From: Candidatus Latescibacterota bacterium
GTDB lineage: Bacteria > Latescibacterota > UBA2968 > UBA8231
Reading direction: 5' to 3'
Length of the DNA stretch: 38,322 nucleotides
Assembly: GCA_007571365.1 (NCBI GenBank)
Contig: RKRN01000130.1
Span: 1 to 38,322, forward strand
Of the stretch, positions 8,701 to 16,169 are shown one piece after another. The translations under genes and the position numbers were made by a program. A model generated the notes under the pieces. That model ran no database searches. It had not been told where the DNA came from and was given only the letters and a program-made list of their open reading frames with translations. The first letter of the stretch is position 1. Each line of letters begins with the position of its first letter.

Positions 8701-8898
8701 CAGGTCCACAGATCGCACCGAACTGTACGATGGCGATACTTCCTCGGCGATTTCGTCCGCTCCAACCAACCCCGTGCAGAGTAAAAAGTCGCGCACCGCA
8801 CTCGTGATATTAGCCTCGGATTCATTGTTTGCGTACCGTTGCAAAATTGCCTTCGCAGCAGCTTGGTGCTTTGGATCGTCGTAATCTACTTGAAACAC
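5797..8898 (-). CDS. Type IIG-like restriction enzyme with N6-adenine methyltransferase
   Basis: A 1,033-residue single-chain restriction-modification protein. Residues 55-80 hold a PD-(D/E)xK nuclease signature (LDTFIEVKK: Asp70, Glu74, Lys76). A helical linker follows. The methyltransferase has motif I VLDPSCGSGTF (359-369) and the catalytic NPPW (565-568), preceded by GEYYTPEWLAREMV, typical of N6-adenine enzymes. The C-terminal 350 residues, with repeated conserved aromatic and KxxL segments, should be the target-recognition part. Start is a GTG with AGGA about 10 bases upstream. All catalytic motifs are intact, so unlike its CBASS neighbour this defence gene looks functional. It converges with the CBASS remnant. 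Confidence 0.88.
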   Translation of the reverse strand: MFQVDYDDPKHQAAAKAILQRYANNESEANITSAVRDFLLCTGLVGADEIAEEVSPSYSSVRSVDLTALDTFIEVKKRIGTTDGFNPNENYVRQLDEYLAESMADGQSARMGVLTDGRHWLLRWPNAGAVQTTRPHAFILESAADWLSLYEWLRDEALGALDDIPAQRTSVERHFGLNSPSYQRDITVLNALYQEAKDRETVRVKCRLWKTLLQAALGEIAQTPAQLDDLFVRHTYLSMVIGMVVQAYFGVDIRERAANDPTDLLYGRQLRDDTGLQDIIESDFFAWPAEVGGQPLIETIARRVARFNWKEAPSDIASTLYEAVIPPDERRRLGEYYTPEWLAREMVQEVVTDPLRQRVLDPSCGSGTFIAVAVRHFVEAAAEAKENPKEALEQLREAVIGIDVHPVAVRLARTAWIMAARPLIDAAVEAGYAGNVAIPVYLGDALQLHYQTGDLFISGDIGIEVEGDEFDKRLVFPIGLVEQADAFDLLMSDIADAIERGNDPLLALDDCGIVDPGQRQTLAATIAIMQELHAEGLDHIWAYYTRNLVRPVALSRRKVDVIVGNPPWLNYRNTASVLRTKLVQQSKELYHIWQGGRYATHQDVAGLFFARSVALYLEDGGIIAMVLPHSALQTGQYAKWRTGRWGDLAVNFGYKTAWDLEKLKPNTFFPVASCVAFAKRMGENAPATPLAGDVERWQGAAGAKDVRRERIAITDTSVSGTSPYADRFRQGASIVPRCLFFANEVASTTLVRAAQTVKVEPRRGRQDKAPWKKLDLTAITGQTIEKAHLFDVHLGETVVPYATLTPRKALLPLKQSDTELPVDANGTGGIHLGGLEQRMRGRWQQVSALWEEYKKPATKQNLSQWLDYNSKLSAQLEWRQNDEDRPIRVVYTASGEPTAAIIDTHDTIIDCTLFWTPCRDLQEAHYVLAIINSRTLYETVKPLMAKGQFGARHLQKHLWKLSIPEYDATNRLHQEIARAGQAAASGAAQQLQNLYEKRGAAVGTTIARRELRGWLAQSGEGKQVETLVKRLLA

Positions 8899-9026
8899 GT
8901 ATGCAATTTCCTGACTTTGAGCAGGCTCCGTAGCGCAGTTGCGTTGTCAACCGTATTGGGTTTCACTGGTGAGCTAGCGGCCCAAGGGCCTTGGTCGTCG
9001 CTGAGGATGAAGACGAGTCGATTCAT
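8886..9026 (-). pseudogene. 46-codon sulfatase 5' remnant
   Basis: The frame starts MNRLVFILSDDQGPWAA, nearly the start of the sulfatase at 1459-2862 with two codons missing. It then leaves the family completely and ends at TAG overlapping the methyltransferase start. It begins two bases after the stop codon of the sigma-factor gene, as if a sulfatase once followed that gene directly. It cannot encode a sulfatase. Confidence 0.8.
8977..9016. repeat. 40 bp direct repeat, copy B (sulfatase remnant)
   Basis: Identical to 2807-2846 in the same orientation. Together the two copies bracket the defence block. Either they are the ends of an inserted element that targets a gene 5' end, or they mark recombination between two sulfatase paralogues. 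Confidence 0.9.
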
Positions 9027-9028
9027 CT

Positions 9029-10390
9029 TTAACTCGCGACTTCCCCAACGATCTCGTAAACCCTCGCCGGATGGCGGTGATCTTTGACTTTCTCGAACAG
9101 TGCTTTTGCCTTTTCCACCAACCCAGCCCGTCCATAGAAGTAGATGAGGTTGCTAGCCTCGTTTGGTCTCCCGGTGAGGTTCCACACCTTCTCCTGCATG
9201 CCCACAGCCCGGTCCCAATCACCGCTGTGGAATGCCAAGCACGACCCCATTTGCCGAAGTGCAACGTAGGCCCATAGGGTCTTTTTGTTTAGTTCGTATA
9301 TCGTCTCATACACCGGATAGGCCGCATCCCACCGGCCCTGCCGGGCGAGTGCCAAAGCGAGATAATTCAGGCACTGCTGGTCTTTTGGGGCCACCGCGAC
9401 CGCATGGCGGGCCACCTTTTCCATCGCTTCAAAGTCCCCTTTCCACAAAAGCATCTGCGCTTGGGCCGTGAGGGCAACTAGGTCATCCGGGGCCTTCGCA
9501 AGCCGAAGACCGCACAGCACTAGGCATCTCTCGATTGCTGAGGCTTGCTTTCCTGGGTCGCTCTTATACACAACGGTAAGCTCGAGCGCGACTTCTATCG
9601 AATTCGGGGCCTCTTCGGCGGCTCGTTGAAGGGTTGCCGTCTCGTCCGCAGATGGGCCTTCTATTGGGTCATAGGTCCGTCCGAGCTCGATCAATGCTTC
9701 AGGATGGTCCGGAGACATCTCCAGTACTTCCCTGAAGCGGCAGCGTGCGTCATCCATCCTCATGTACAATCGATCGCTCTTGCCCTGCTGCAAAAGTCGG
9801 ACCATGGTCTGGGCTGCGAATCCTGCGGGTAGATCGTGCTTGCTCCTGTCGTCTTTTGCCATGCGAAAGATCTCCTCCTGAAGTTGCCGGCGCGCCCTGT
9901 ATAGCCGCTGCTTCACCCCTGCAGGGGTCGTTCGTACCTGAAGAGCCACATCCTGAATCGAATACCCTTCGAGATAATGCAGTATAAACGCTTGGGCACT
10001 TTTCGCCGGAAGCCTTGAAAGCAGTTCTTGGAACGCTGCATTTCGGATAACGGGCTGTTCTAGATGTTCTTCGAGATACGTCAGCTCGACAACCGACTTT
10101 GCCAGGGCTTGCTGGCGGCGATCGTCCCTCAATCGGTTGAGGCAGATGTTGCGAAGTATCTGGCCCACCCAAAATGGGAATCGAGAATGCTCCTTCAGAT
10201 TCTCAAGCTGATTGAACGCCTGCAAGAATGCGTCCTGCAGAGCATCCTGTGCCGCCTCTTTGGTACGCATGTACCTCAGTGCCCGCAGATAGAGGCGATC
10301 CTGATGGCGTAAAACCAAGGCTTCGAATGCAGAAAGGCTGCCAGACAGTGTAGCGGCGACTAGTTGGGCATCTGTAGATGGGCTTTCCAT
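9029..10390 (-). CDS. ECF-type RNA polymerase sigma factor with TPR-like C-terminal extension
   Basis: A 453-residue protein. Residues 10-90 are sigma region 2 (AFEALVLRHQDRLYLRALRY through FWVGQILRNICLNRLR). Residues 118-172 are region 4 (LLSRLPAKSAQAFILHYLEG then the helix-turn-helix TPAGVKQRLYRARRQL). Residues 185-453 are helical, with TPR-like pairs such as HPEALIELGRTY, LVALTAQAQMLLWKGDF and QCLNYLALALARQGRWDAA. Such extensions are known in ECF groups where the tail replaces an anti-sigma factor; none is adjacent here. The ATG at 10390 gives a normal sigma start. The stop is two bases from the sulfatase remnant's start. It may transcribe the nearby catabolic genes, but no target promoter is recognised. 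Confidence 0.87.
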   Translation of the reverse strand: MESPSTDAQLVAATLSGSLSAFEALVLRHQDRLYLRALRYMRTKEAAQDALQDAFLQAFNQLENLKEHSRFPFWVGQILRNICLNRLRDDRRQQALAKSVVELTYLEEHLEQPVIRNAAFQELLSRLPAKSAQAFILHYLEGYSIQDVALQVRTTPAGVKQRLYRARRQLQEEIFRMAKDDRSKHDLPAGFAAQTMVRLLQQGKSDRLYMRMDDARCRFREVLEMSPDHPEALIELGRTYDPIEGPSADETATLQRAAEEAPNSIEVALELTVVYKSDPGKQASAIERCLVLCGLRLAKAPDDLVALTAQAQMLLWKGDFEAMEKVARHAVAVAPKDQQCLNYLALALARQGRWDAAYPVYETIYELNKKTLWAYVALRQMGSCLAFHSGDWDRAVGMQEKVWNLTGRPNEASNLIYFYGRAGLVEKAKALFEKVKDHRHPARVYEIVGEVAS

Positions 10391-10446
10391 CGCTCTACTA
10401 TTACGACACCTCAACAGAGAAAAGGTAACGCCCACTACAATATGGA

Positions 10447-11517
10447 TTAACCGTAAACCGCCTGAATCATGGCATTGATGTAGCCGAAGCAGTACGCATA
10501 GGACTGATAGTAGCCCTTGGGATCGTCGTCGGTGCGCGGGACGTGGTCGGGATCAATGCCGTAGCAGTAGCCGGTGTCCTTGAGGGCCTTTAATACCCGG
10601 TGGAAGTCCATGTCGCCTTCATCGGGCAGGGCCTCGCGGAAGCTGTAGCGTCCGCCGAGGAGATTGCGATAGTGAACGAGGAAGATCGTATCGCGGCTGC
10701 CAAAGTATTCTATGATGGGATAGATTTCAGTGGCCGGATCTTCGAGCCCTTCGGCGATGGAGCCGACGCAGAAGTTCCAGCCGTGATACGGACTGCGCTG
10801 AATCTCGATGAAACGCTTCATGCCCTCAAATTCATTGAGGACTTTGTCGACGCCCTTATAACCAAGGGGTGTGGCCGGGTCTTCTTGGGAATTGCCCAGT
10901 CGAACCTCGAACTCCTCTGCCACGGGAATCATGCGTTCGAGCAGGTACTCAATTCGCTCCCAGTGCATCTCTGCGGTGACGCGCCCGGCCGCAGTCAGCT
11001 TGGCCTGTTCTGCGGCCGGGACTTGGTCGAGGCGGAACGCCGTGTGGTAGTAGCCGCCGCGCCCTTCCTCTTGCTCGGTGCGGTCGATGGGCAGGATGCA
11101 CGTGTTGTAGCGCAGAGAGTTGATGCCGGCACGCGACGCGGTTCGGATCATTTCGCATACGAGGTCGATTTCCCGGTCGCGCTCGGGGCTTTTGCCGAAA
11201 TAGATGATGTTGGGAAGATGCTGATATATGGGTAGCAGGCTCATGTCGAGGGTCAGCCCGAAGGCCTCGTGGTGCTCTCTTTCCCGGATCAACTCGTCGA
11301 GATCCCAGCCGCGGTCCGGGTGGAAGGGAAAGTTCGCGGCTTTGTGGCGCACGCCGCAGCGCTGCAAAAAGCGCAACTCGGCATCGGTTGAGCCAAAACT
11401 TTGGGTGCGCACGTACATACGCCCGCTATTCGCCGGTGTTGGTGCTGCGTCGCCGGCGGCAGAAGCGGTGGCCGCACCGGCTGCGAGACCTCGTTCAAAC
11501 GGATCGGATGTCTTCAT
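10447..11517 (-). CDS. Mannonate-dehydratase-like TIM-barrel enzyme (UxuA family)
   Basis: A 356-residue protein resembling mannonate dehydratase and sugar isomerase TIM barrels. Typical segments are FLVHYRNLLGG, FREALPDEGDMDFHRVLKAL and the metal-site-like GIDPDHVPR near the C-terminus. UxuA removes water from D-mannonate in hexuronate breakdown; the exact substrate here is not certain. ATG at 11517 is chosen because AAAGGA lies 7 bases before it, whereas the in-frame 11556 start has no site. Residues 1-30 are Ala-rich and not a clear signal peptide. It lies 43 bp after a peptide-type binding-protein gene, and the PhyH gene precedes that, suggesting one uptake and catabolism unit. Confidence 0.75.
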   Translation of the reverse strand: MKTSDPFERGLAAGAATASAAGDAAPTPANSGRMYVRTQSFGSTDAELRFLQRCGVRHKAANFPFHPDRGWDLDELIREREHHEAFGLTLDMSLLPIYQHLPNIIYFGKSPERDREIDLVCEMIRTASRAGINSLRYNTCILPIDRTEQEEGRGGYYHTAFRLDQVPAAEQAKLTAAGRVTAEMHWERIEYLLERMIPVAEEFEVRLGNSQEDPATPLGYKGVDKVLNEFEGMKRFIEIQRSPYHGWNFCVGSIAEGLEDPATEIYPIIEYFGSRDTIFLVHYRNLLGGRYSFREALPDEGDMDFHRVLKALKDTGYCYGIDPDHVPRTDDDPKGYYQSYAYCFGYINAMIQAVYG

Positions 11518-11560
11518 GGGTGATTCCTTTCGTTGGTAAAGGTGTCGGAGTTGCAAGCTC

Positions 11561-13297
11561 CTATCGCGTGGGTTCCAAATTGAGTAAAACGAGTAGCCAA
11601 GTGCGGTGCCAGTAGGCGCTGTTGACGTAGGGGTTTTCGGCCGTGGGCCAGTTTTTCCAATAGGTCTCGTTGTGGGGAATCCGGTGATACCACTGGATCA
11701 GGGGGATCGAAGGCAGTTCGCGCAGCCAGATGTCCATCGCCCGGCGGAAGAGCGCGACTAGCTCGGGGTCTTCTGGTGCAACCTCTGCCATGCGATCGAC
11801 GAGCGCGTCGAATTCCTCGTTTTTCCAACGCCAGAAGTACTCGGCCGCCGTCCCGGTCGGCTGCACGAAGCGACTGTGGTAGAGGCGCAAGGTGAAATAA
11901 GGATCCCGCACCGAAGCCGCATGCCCGATCACAAAGGCTCGGGCTGTGCCTTGGGTCATGCGGGAATAGGCGTCGTTGGTGGCGCGGAAACTGGCGTCAA
12001 AACCGGCTTGGCGCAATTGTTCGATCAGCACCGGCGTGAAGTCTTGGAAGAGGTTGGGGAAGACATCGACCACGATCTTGAAGCGCGCTCCGTCCTGGCG
12101 CCAAAAACCGTCTTCGTCCTGGTGCCATCCCTTGCGCTCCATAATCGCGGCCGTGCGGGCCGGATCGTAGGTATTTAGCTGATATTGTGCGAAGAGATCT
12201 TGGAGCGGGTCGATAAAGCGCATCAGCGGAGGAAATTCGGGGTAAGGGTGGAGCGTGAACTTGCCCGCCCCCTGCCAACCGACGTCAACTACTTGGGCGC
12301 GGTTGATCGCGTAGTTGATGGCCCAGCGGATCTCCGGATCGCTGAAAGGCTCTTCGAGATTGTTGAAACCAAGGGATAGCGGCCACCAATCCAGATAGCC
12401 GTAGGGTGCTTCCCGGCCGGTCCAAGTGGAGATATTGGGATTTTGCTCGAGCACGGTCTTGATATTGACCGGGCGCAAATCGACACTTGAATCGATCTCG
12501 TTGGCCAACAGTTGCTGGGACCACTTGGCTTCATTGCCGAAGGGCAGGTAGATGATGCGCTCCACCTTGGGCAGCCGCTGGAACCCCAAGCCAGCCGCCC
12601 ACCAGTCTGGTCGCAGATCCCAAACGCGCTGTTCGGGAGCGGCGATCACCAGCCGATAAGGCCCGCTGACCACCGGCCAGCCTTTGGCTAGGTCGAGATT
12701 CTTGAAGGTCTTGGCGTCTTGGTCTTGCCAGATGTGCTCGGGGACGATGCGGACCCCATTGCCAAAGCAATCGGTGAAGTACGAAAACAGAAACCTTGGA
12801 TTGGATGCCCGCAGGGTAATGTGCGCCGTCAGCTCGTCTTCGGCCACCGCCTCGGCGACCCAAGTTTCCATGTCGGTAGAAAGCAGCAGTTCCGGTGCGT
12901 TGGCCTTGAGCATATTGATGGTGAAGACCAAGTCGTGTGCCGTCCACGGCCTGCCGTCGCTCCACTGGACCCCGGGGCGGATTTTGATGGTGACGGCGGT
13001 GTAATCCTCGTTGTATTGGTGGCTTTCGGCGATCCAAGGGATGAGATTGTTTTCTTCGCTATAGGCATTGTAATAGTAGAGCGGCTCGAAGAGAAAATTG
13101 GATCCGGTTGCAGACACCATGCCGGGGATAAAAGGGTTAAAGGCGTCGTAGTCCAGCATTTGGGTCAGCCCTAAGATCAGCGTCCGGTCGCGCGGGACTG
13201 GCTGCACACTCGGCTCTGGTCCCGCTTGGTCGTCGGCACCACCGCACGCCAAGAGTAAAGCGCAACACCAAATCCGCGTTTGGCTGCTGTATCGCAT
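11561..13297 (-). CDS. ABC transporter substrate-binding lipoprotein (SBP family 5)
   Basis: A 578-residue periplasmic binding protein of the oligopeptide/dipeptide/nickel class. A short N-terminal hydrophobic stretch ends in the lipobox LLAC (Cys18), so it should be lipid-anchored after export. Family landmarks include WSDGRPWTAHDLVFTINML, the segment FSDPEIRWAINYAINR, and YDPARTAAIMERKGW. No permease or ATPase gene is adjacent, so it may serve a transporter encoded elsewhere. It sits between a PhyH gene (18 bp upstream) and the UxuA-like gene, hinting that the ligand is a sugar derivative rather than a peptide. Confidence 0.9.
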   Translation of the reverse strand: MRYSSQTRIWCCALLLACGGADDQAGPEPSVQPVPRDRTLILGLTQMLDYDAFNPFIPGMVSATGSNFLFEPLYYYNAYSEENNLIPWIAESHQYNEDYTAVTIKIRPGVQWSDGRPWTAHDLVFTINMLKANAPELLLSTDMETWVAEAVAEDELTAHITLRASNPRFLFSYFTDCFGNGVRIVPEHIWQDQDAKTFKNLDLAKGWPVVSGPYRLVIAAPEQRVWDLRPDWWAAGLGFQRLPKVERIIYLPFGNEAKWSQQLLANEIDSSVDLRPVNIKTVLEQNPNISTWTGREAPYGYLDWWPLSLGFNNLEEPFSDPEIRWAINYAINRAQVVDVGWQGAGKFTLHPYPEFPPLMRFIDPLQDLFAQYQLNTYDPARTAAIMERKGWHQDEDGFWRQDGARFKIVVDVFPNLFQDFTPVLIEQLRQAGFDASFRATNDAYSRMTQGTARAFVIGHAASVRDPYFTLRLYHSRFVQPTGTAAEYFWRWKNEEFDALVDRMAEVAPEDPELVALFRRAMDIWLRELPSIPLIQWYHRIPHNETYWKNWPTAENPYVNSAYWHRTWLLVLLNLEPTR

Positions 13298-13315
13298 GTG
13301 AAGTTCCCGTGGCGT

Positions 13316-14152
13316 TTAAGCGGTCTCGGCCGGTGTGGCTAAGTCGCGCAGTTTGCGCTGCCAGCCGTATTTGTCCCCGCCGGTGAGCAAGGCGGCCCGT
13401 TTGGCAGGTAAGCCAGCGACGAATTCGGGATCGGGGTCGTAGCCATTCCACGCTTGGAACATCGTTGGCGTGTAGCCGCCGAGAATCAAGACGCGGTCTC
13501 GTTGCGAGCGGATGATGCCCGAGGAGTGCATCAGCGATTCGTAGAAGAGCAGCGTCGATCCGGCCGGTGCTTCGACTTGGTGGACGAGCGCAGGATCGGC
13601 TAAGGCCGCGTTGATGATCGCTTGGTGGTCCACTTCTTGGGGGATTTTGTGGGTGCCGGGGATGACGGTGGTGCCGCCATCGGCCGGGCCGAGATCCGTG
13701 AGATTGGTCAGTGCCTTGACGAAAGAGAAGTGATAGAGGCCGTTGCCGGTGTGAGAATAAGCGGGGTTGATGCCCCGATGGAAGCCGTATTTTTGCTGCC
13801 CACCCGGTCGCCGGATGTGGGCGTCTGACTGCTCTAGGCGGACGGTGCCGCCGACTATTTCCTCGGCCATTCCTAGAATTTTAGGATGGGTCAGGTATTC
13901 GTAGAAACACGGCGCTAGATGCGGTAGGTTGTCGATGCGAAAAAATTCCCGAGTCGAGCTGGACAGATGGCAGTTTGCGCCGGGCAGTTGCCCGGTGCGC
14001 TGAAAATCGGCTTCAATCCGGTATATCGCTGCTAGCAGCGCGGCGACTTCGGCTGCGGTCAGGAGTTTTTCGAGGATGACGTAGCCGTAGATTTCGAGGT
14101 GTAGGCGTTGGGATGGGGTCAACGCCGGGAAGGGCGTGTGGTCTGTGGGCAT
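13316..14152 (-). CDS. Phytanoyl-CoA dioxygenase family protein with HxG instead of HxD
   Basis: A 278-residue protein of the PhyH Fe(II)/2-oxoglutarate oxygenase family. Visible features are HIRRPGGQQ, the first metal motif read as FHRG (His125, Gly127), VIPGTHK, and the distal MHSSGI (His209) with Arg218 or Arg220 placed to bind 2-oxoglutarate. The carboxylate of the usual HxD/E...H triad is replaced by Gly. In characterised Fe/2OG halogenases an HxG/A motif opens a site for halide; a changed or lost activity is equally possible. The ATG at 14152 has GAGGAA seven bases upstream. It heads a minus-strand run with the binding protein and UxuA-like gene. Confidence 0.85.
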   Translation of the reverse strand: MPTDHTPFPALTPSQRLHLEIYGYVILEKLLTAAEVAALLAAIYRIEADFQRTGQLPGANCHLSSSTREFFRIDNLPHLAPCFYEYLTHPKILGMAEEIVGGTVRLEQSDAHIRRPGGQQKYGFHRGINPAYSHTGNGLYHFSFVKALTNLTDLGPADGGTTVIPGTHKIPQEVDHQAIINAALADPALVHQVEAPAGSTLLFYESLMHSSGIIRSQRDRVLILGGYTPTMFQAWNGYDPDPEFVAGLPAKRAALLTGGDKYGWQRKLRDLATPAETA

Positions 14153-14220
14153 GGTGGATTCCTCGTTTGCGACGGGCCGAAAGATAGGAAAATTTGACAC
14201 AGGGGAGAACATTGGCCATT

Positions 14221-14318
14221 TCTAAGAAGCCGTCTGAAAACGCCGTGTGTCGTCCTTTGTATGTCGGCTTTGGCGCGGTTCAACACGACCTAGATGGGTC
14301 TTCTGACGGCCTCTAAGA
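14221..14318. repeat. Imperfect inverted repeat between the two PhyH genes
   Basis: Arms 14221-14241 and 14298-14318 match at 17 of 21 positions in inverted orientation, with 56 bases between. The pair lies in the 187 bp between the divergent PhyH genes. It could be a long hairpin, a two-sided operator, or a tiny mobile remnant. No promoter was recognised with confidence in the same gap. Confidence 0.5.
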
Positions 14319-14339
14319 GAAAACGGAGGGAAGTATCTA

Positions 14340-15110
14340 ATGCAATACAACGACGAACAGCACGCCCACTTTGAGGAGCACGGCTACGTGCGGCTCGGCA
14401 AAGTCCTCGACGACGCGGGATTAGCCGCCCTACAGCAGCGCATCGACGCGATCATGCTCGGCGAGATTGCTGGCCCGGAGATGGAGTTTCAGCTCGACGG
14501 AGAGGACGCCGATTATGCGAAGATGCCGGTCGTCTCTCGCGGCCACAAGGGGTCCACGCTCCAGTACCGCAAGATCATGGGCTTGGAGCAGGACCCGGTC
14601 TATCTCGCCTACATGCAGCACCCGCTCTTTCGCCGAATCACCCGGTGCTATATCGGCGAGGAGGTGTCGATCTTTCGGGCGATGTTTATGAACAAGCCGG
14701 CCGAAAAGGGCACGATACTGCCTTGGCATCAAGACGTGGGCGTGGGTTGGGGCGTGGATTACAATCCGACGACCACGGTGTGGACCGCACTCGATCCGAC
14801 GACGGCGGCCAATGGCTGTATGCAGGTGGTGCCCGGCAGCCACAAGCGCGGGGTGATCACCGAAAGGCACTTTCCGTCGGCAGAGCAGCTCGCCGAATAC
14901 GCGCCGCCGGGCGCGGAAATTGACCTCGAAGCGGAGGCGGGCGAGGCCATTTTGCTCAACAACCTGCTGCTGCACCGCTCGGGCATCAACTCGACGGGTC
15001 AGTCGCGCCGCGCCTTTAGCATCGCCTATATGGACGGGGCCGCGCGTTCCGTGCGCACGGGCACCGGCTATCCGCTGATCTTTGGCGCACAGGCGCTGGT
15101 CCCGGCTTAG
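14340..15110 (+). CDS. Phytanoyl-CoA dioxygenase family protein (canonical HxD...H)
   Basis: A 256-residue Fe(II)/2-oxoglutarate-dependent oxygenase. The full metal triad is present: LPWHQDVG gives His130 and Asp132, LLLHRSGI gives His212, and the following SRRAFS supplies the 2-oxoglutarate Arg. VVPGSHKRG is the usual strand between them. The substrate is unknown; the family hydroxylates diverse small molecules and is strongly expanded in some uncultured bacterial phyla. The ATG is 9 bases after GGAGGG. It is divergent from the HxG paralogue and converges with the enolase-superfamily gene, their stop codons overlapping by 3 bases. Confidence 0.92.
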   Translation: MQYNDEQHAHFEEHGYVRLGKVLDDAGLAALQQRIDAIMLGEIAGPEMEFQLDGEDADYAKMPVVSRGHKGSTLQYRKIMGLEQDPVYLAYMQHPLFRRITRCYIGEEVSIFRAMFMNKPAEKGTILPWHQDVGVGWGVDYNPTTTVWTALDPTTAANGCMQVVPGSHKRGVITERHFPSAEQLAEYAPPGAEIDLEAEAGEAILLNNLLLHRSGINSTGQSRRAFSIAYMDGAARSVRTGTGYPLIFGAQALVPA

Positions 15111-16162
15111 CCGGGCCACTGCTGGGTGGAGATGGTGTAGCGAGCAACCGCCTCCTCGTCCAATTCCACGCCCAAACCCGGTCCAGTGGGCACGGCTGCG
15201 TAGCCGTCTTTGACCAGCGGCTCTTTGAGCAAGCTGTGCTCGTGCGCGAAGTTGCCGCAGAGGTCGGAGCCAAAGGTGCAGTTGGGCGCGGCGGCCGAAG
15301 CGTGGAGGCGGAAGGCGTCGAAAATCCCCAAATCGACATTGGAGGCTTGCCACACGGGGATGTCGCCGCTTGCGGCAATGTGTGCCATATCGAGGAAACC
15401 CCAATCCGAGGGGGCGATGTTGAAGGCATCAACTGCTTCGAGATGCACCGCGTTGATGATCTGACGGGGGGTCTGGAAGTGCGGGGCGACGAGGACGCTG
15501 GTCTCTTCTTTAAGGCGGCGATATTCGTTGAGATCGGTTTTGGGGAAGGGATCTTCAAAGACCACGTCGAGGCCGTCGAGATGGCGGGCTAGGTCGAGAG
15601 CGTTTTTGAGATTGTAGAAGCGCTCGTTGGGGTCTAAGACCACTCGCAGATGCGGCGCAATTTCGAGGACGGCGCGGACTCGGTCTTCCATATTCGCATC
15701 TTCCCACTTGCACTTCATCTTGATGCCGTGGAAACCCAGTTCGGCTGCACGTTGGGCCGCACGGGCGGTATCCGCGGTGCTCATCCGCCCAATCCAGTAG
15801 TCAATCAGCACCTTGTCCTGTAGCTTGCCGCCGAACATGCGGCACAGGGGCCAGTCGATCATTTTGCCGATCAGGTCGAGAAGGGCGATGTTCCAGCTAC
15901 CGCCGCGCAAAGCGCGTGGCTCAAAGGTGTTGGGATCTTTGCCGATCAAGTCGGGTGATTGCTCGGCGCGGTCGCCGTAATAAGGCCCGCTCATGCCAAG
16001 GCCGATTAGTCCTTGGTCGGTGTGGATTCTAAGGACATCTTGACGCCGTGCCGAAAGGGGCTCGGGATAGCCGGGCGCGGGCTCGTCGTACTCGGGTGGG
16101 GGCAGGATGCCCGGGAGAAAGGGTACGCAACAGACGGTGCGTTCGAGGCGGGTAATCTGCAC
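15107..16162 (-). CDS. Enolase-superfamily (mandelate racemase/muconate lactonizing) enzyme, atypical metal site
   Basis: A 351-residue acid-sugar dehydratase or racemase-type protein. The catalytic KxK is GIKMK (Lys148, Lys150); metal ligands Asp177 (VVLDPNE) and Glu203 (VFEDPFP) are clear. The third ligand, normally Glu or Asp in a GE or DE pair, reads VAPHFQT, with His228. The start is set at GTG 16162, seven bases after the thioredoxin gene stop; the same frame is open to 16600 but that part is a shadow of the thioredoxin gene. Tight spacing suggests translational coupling. It probably acts on sugar acids like the nearby UxuA-like enzyme, though the missing carboxylate leaves activity open. 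Confidence 0.82.
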   Translation of the reverse strand: MQITRLERTVCCVPFLPGILPPPEYDEPAPGYPEPLSARRQDVLRIHTDQGLIGLGMSGPYYGDRAEQSPDLIGKDPNTFEPRALRGGSWNIALLDLIGKMIDWPLCRMFGGKLQDKVLIDYWIGRMSTADTARAAQRAAELGFHGIKMKCKWEDANMEDRVRAVLEIAPHLRVVLDPNERFYNLKNALDLARHLDGLDVVFEDPFPKTDLNEYRRLKEETSVLVAPHFQTPRQIINAVHLEAVDAFNIAPSDWGFLDMAHIAASGDIPVWQASNVDLGIFDAFRLHASAAAPNCTFGSDLCGNFAHEHSLLKEPLVKDGYAAVPTGPGLGVELDEEAVARYTISTQQWPG

Positions 16163-16169
16163 AACGCTC

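Noticed and set aside
14194-14199. TTGACA between the two PhyH genes as a -35 box
   Set aside because: No acceptable -10 box lies 16-18 bases away on the plus strand.
14229-14238. GCCGTCTGAA, identical to the Neisseria DNA uptake sequence
   Set aside because: A single exact 10-mer in a clearly non-neisserial context; the inverted partner has a mismatch. Chance is the simplest explanation.
14430-15404. 324-codon minus-strand open frame across the canonical PhyH gene
   Set aside because: Arginine- and histidine-rich shadow; the plus strand carries a complete PhyH protein with all catalytic residues.
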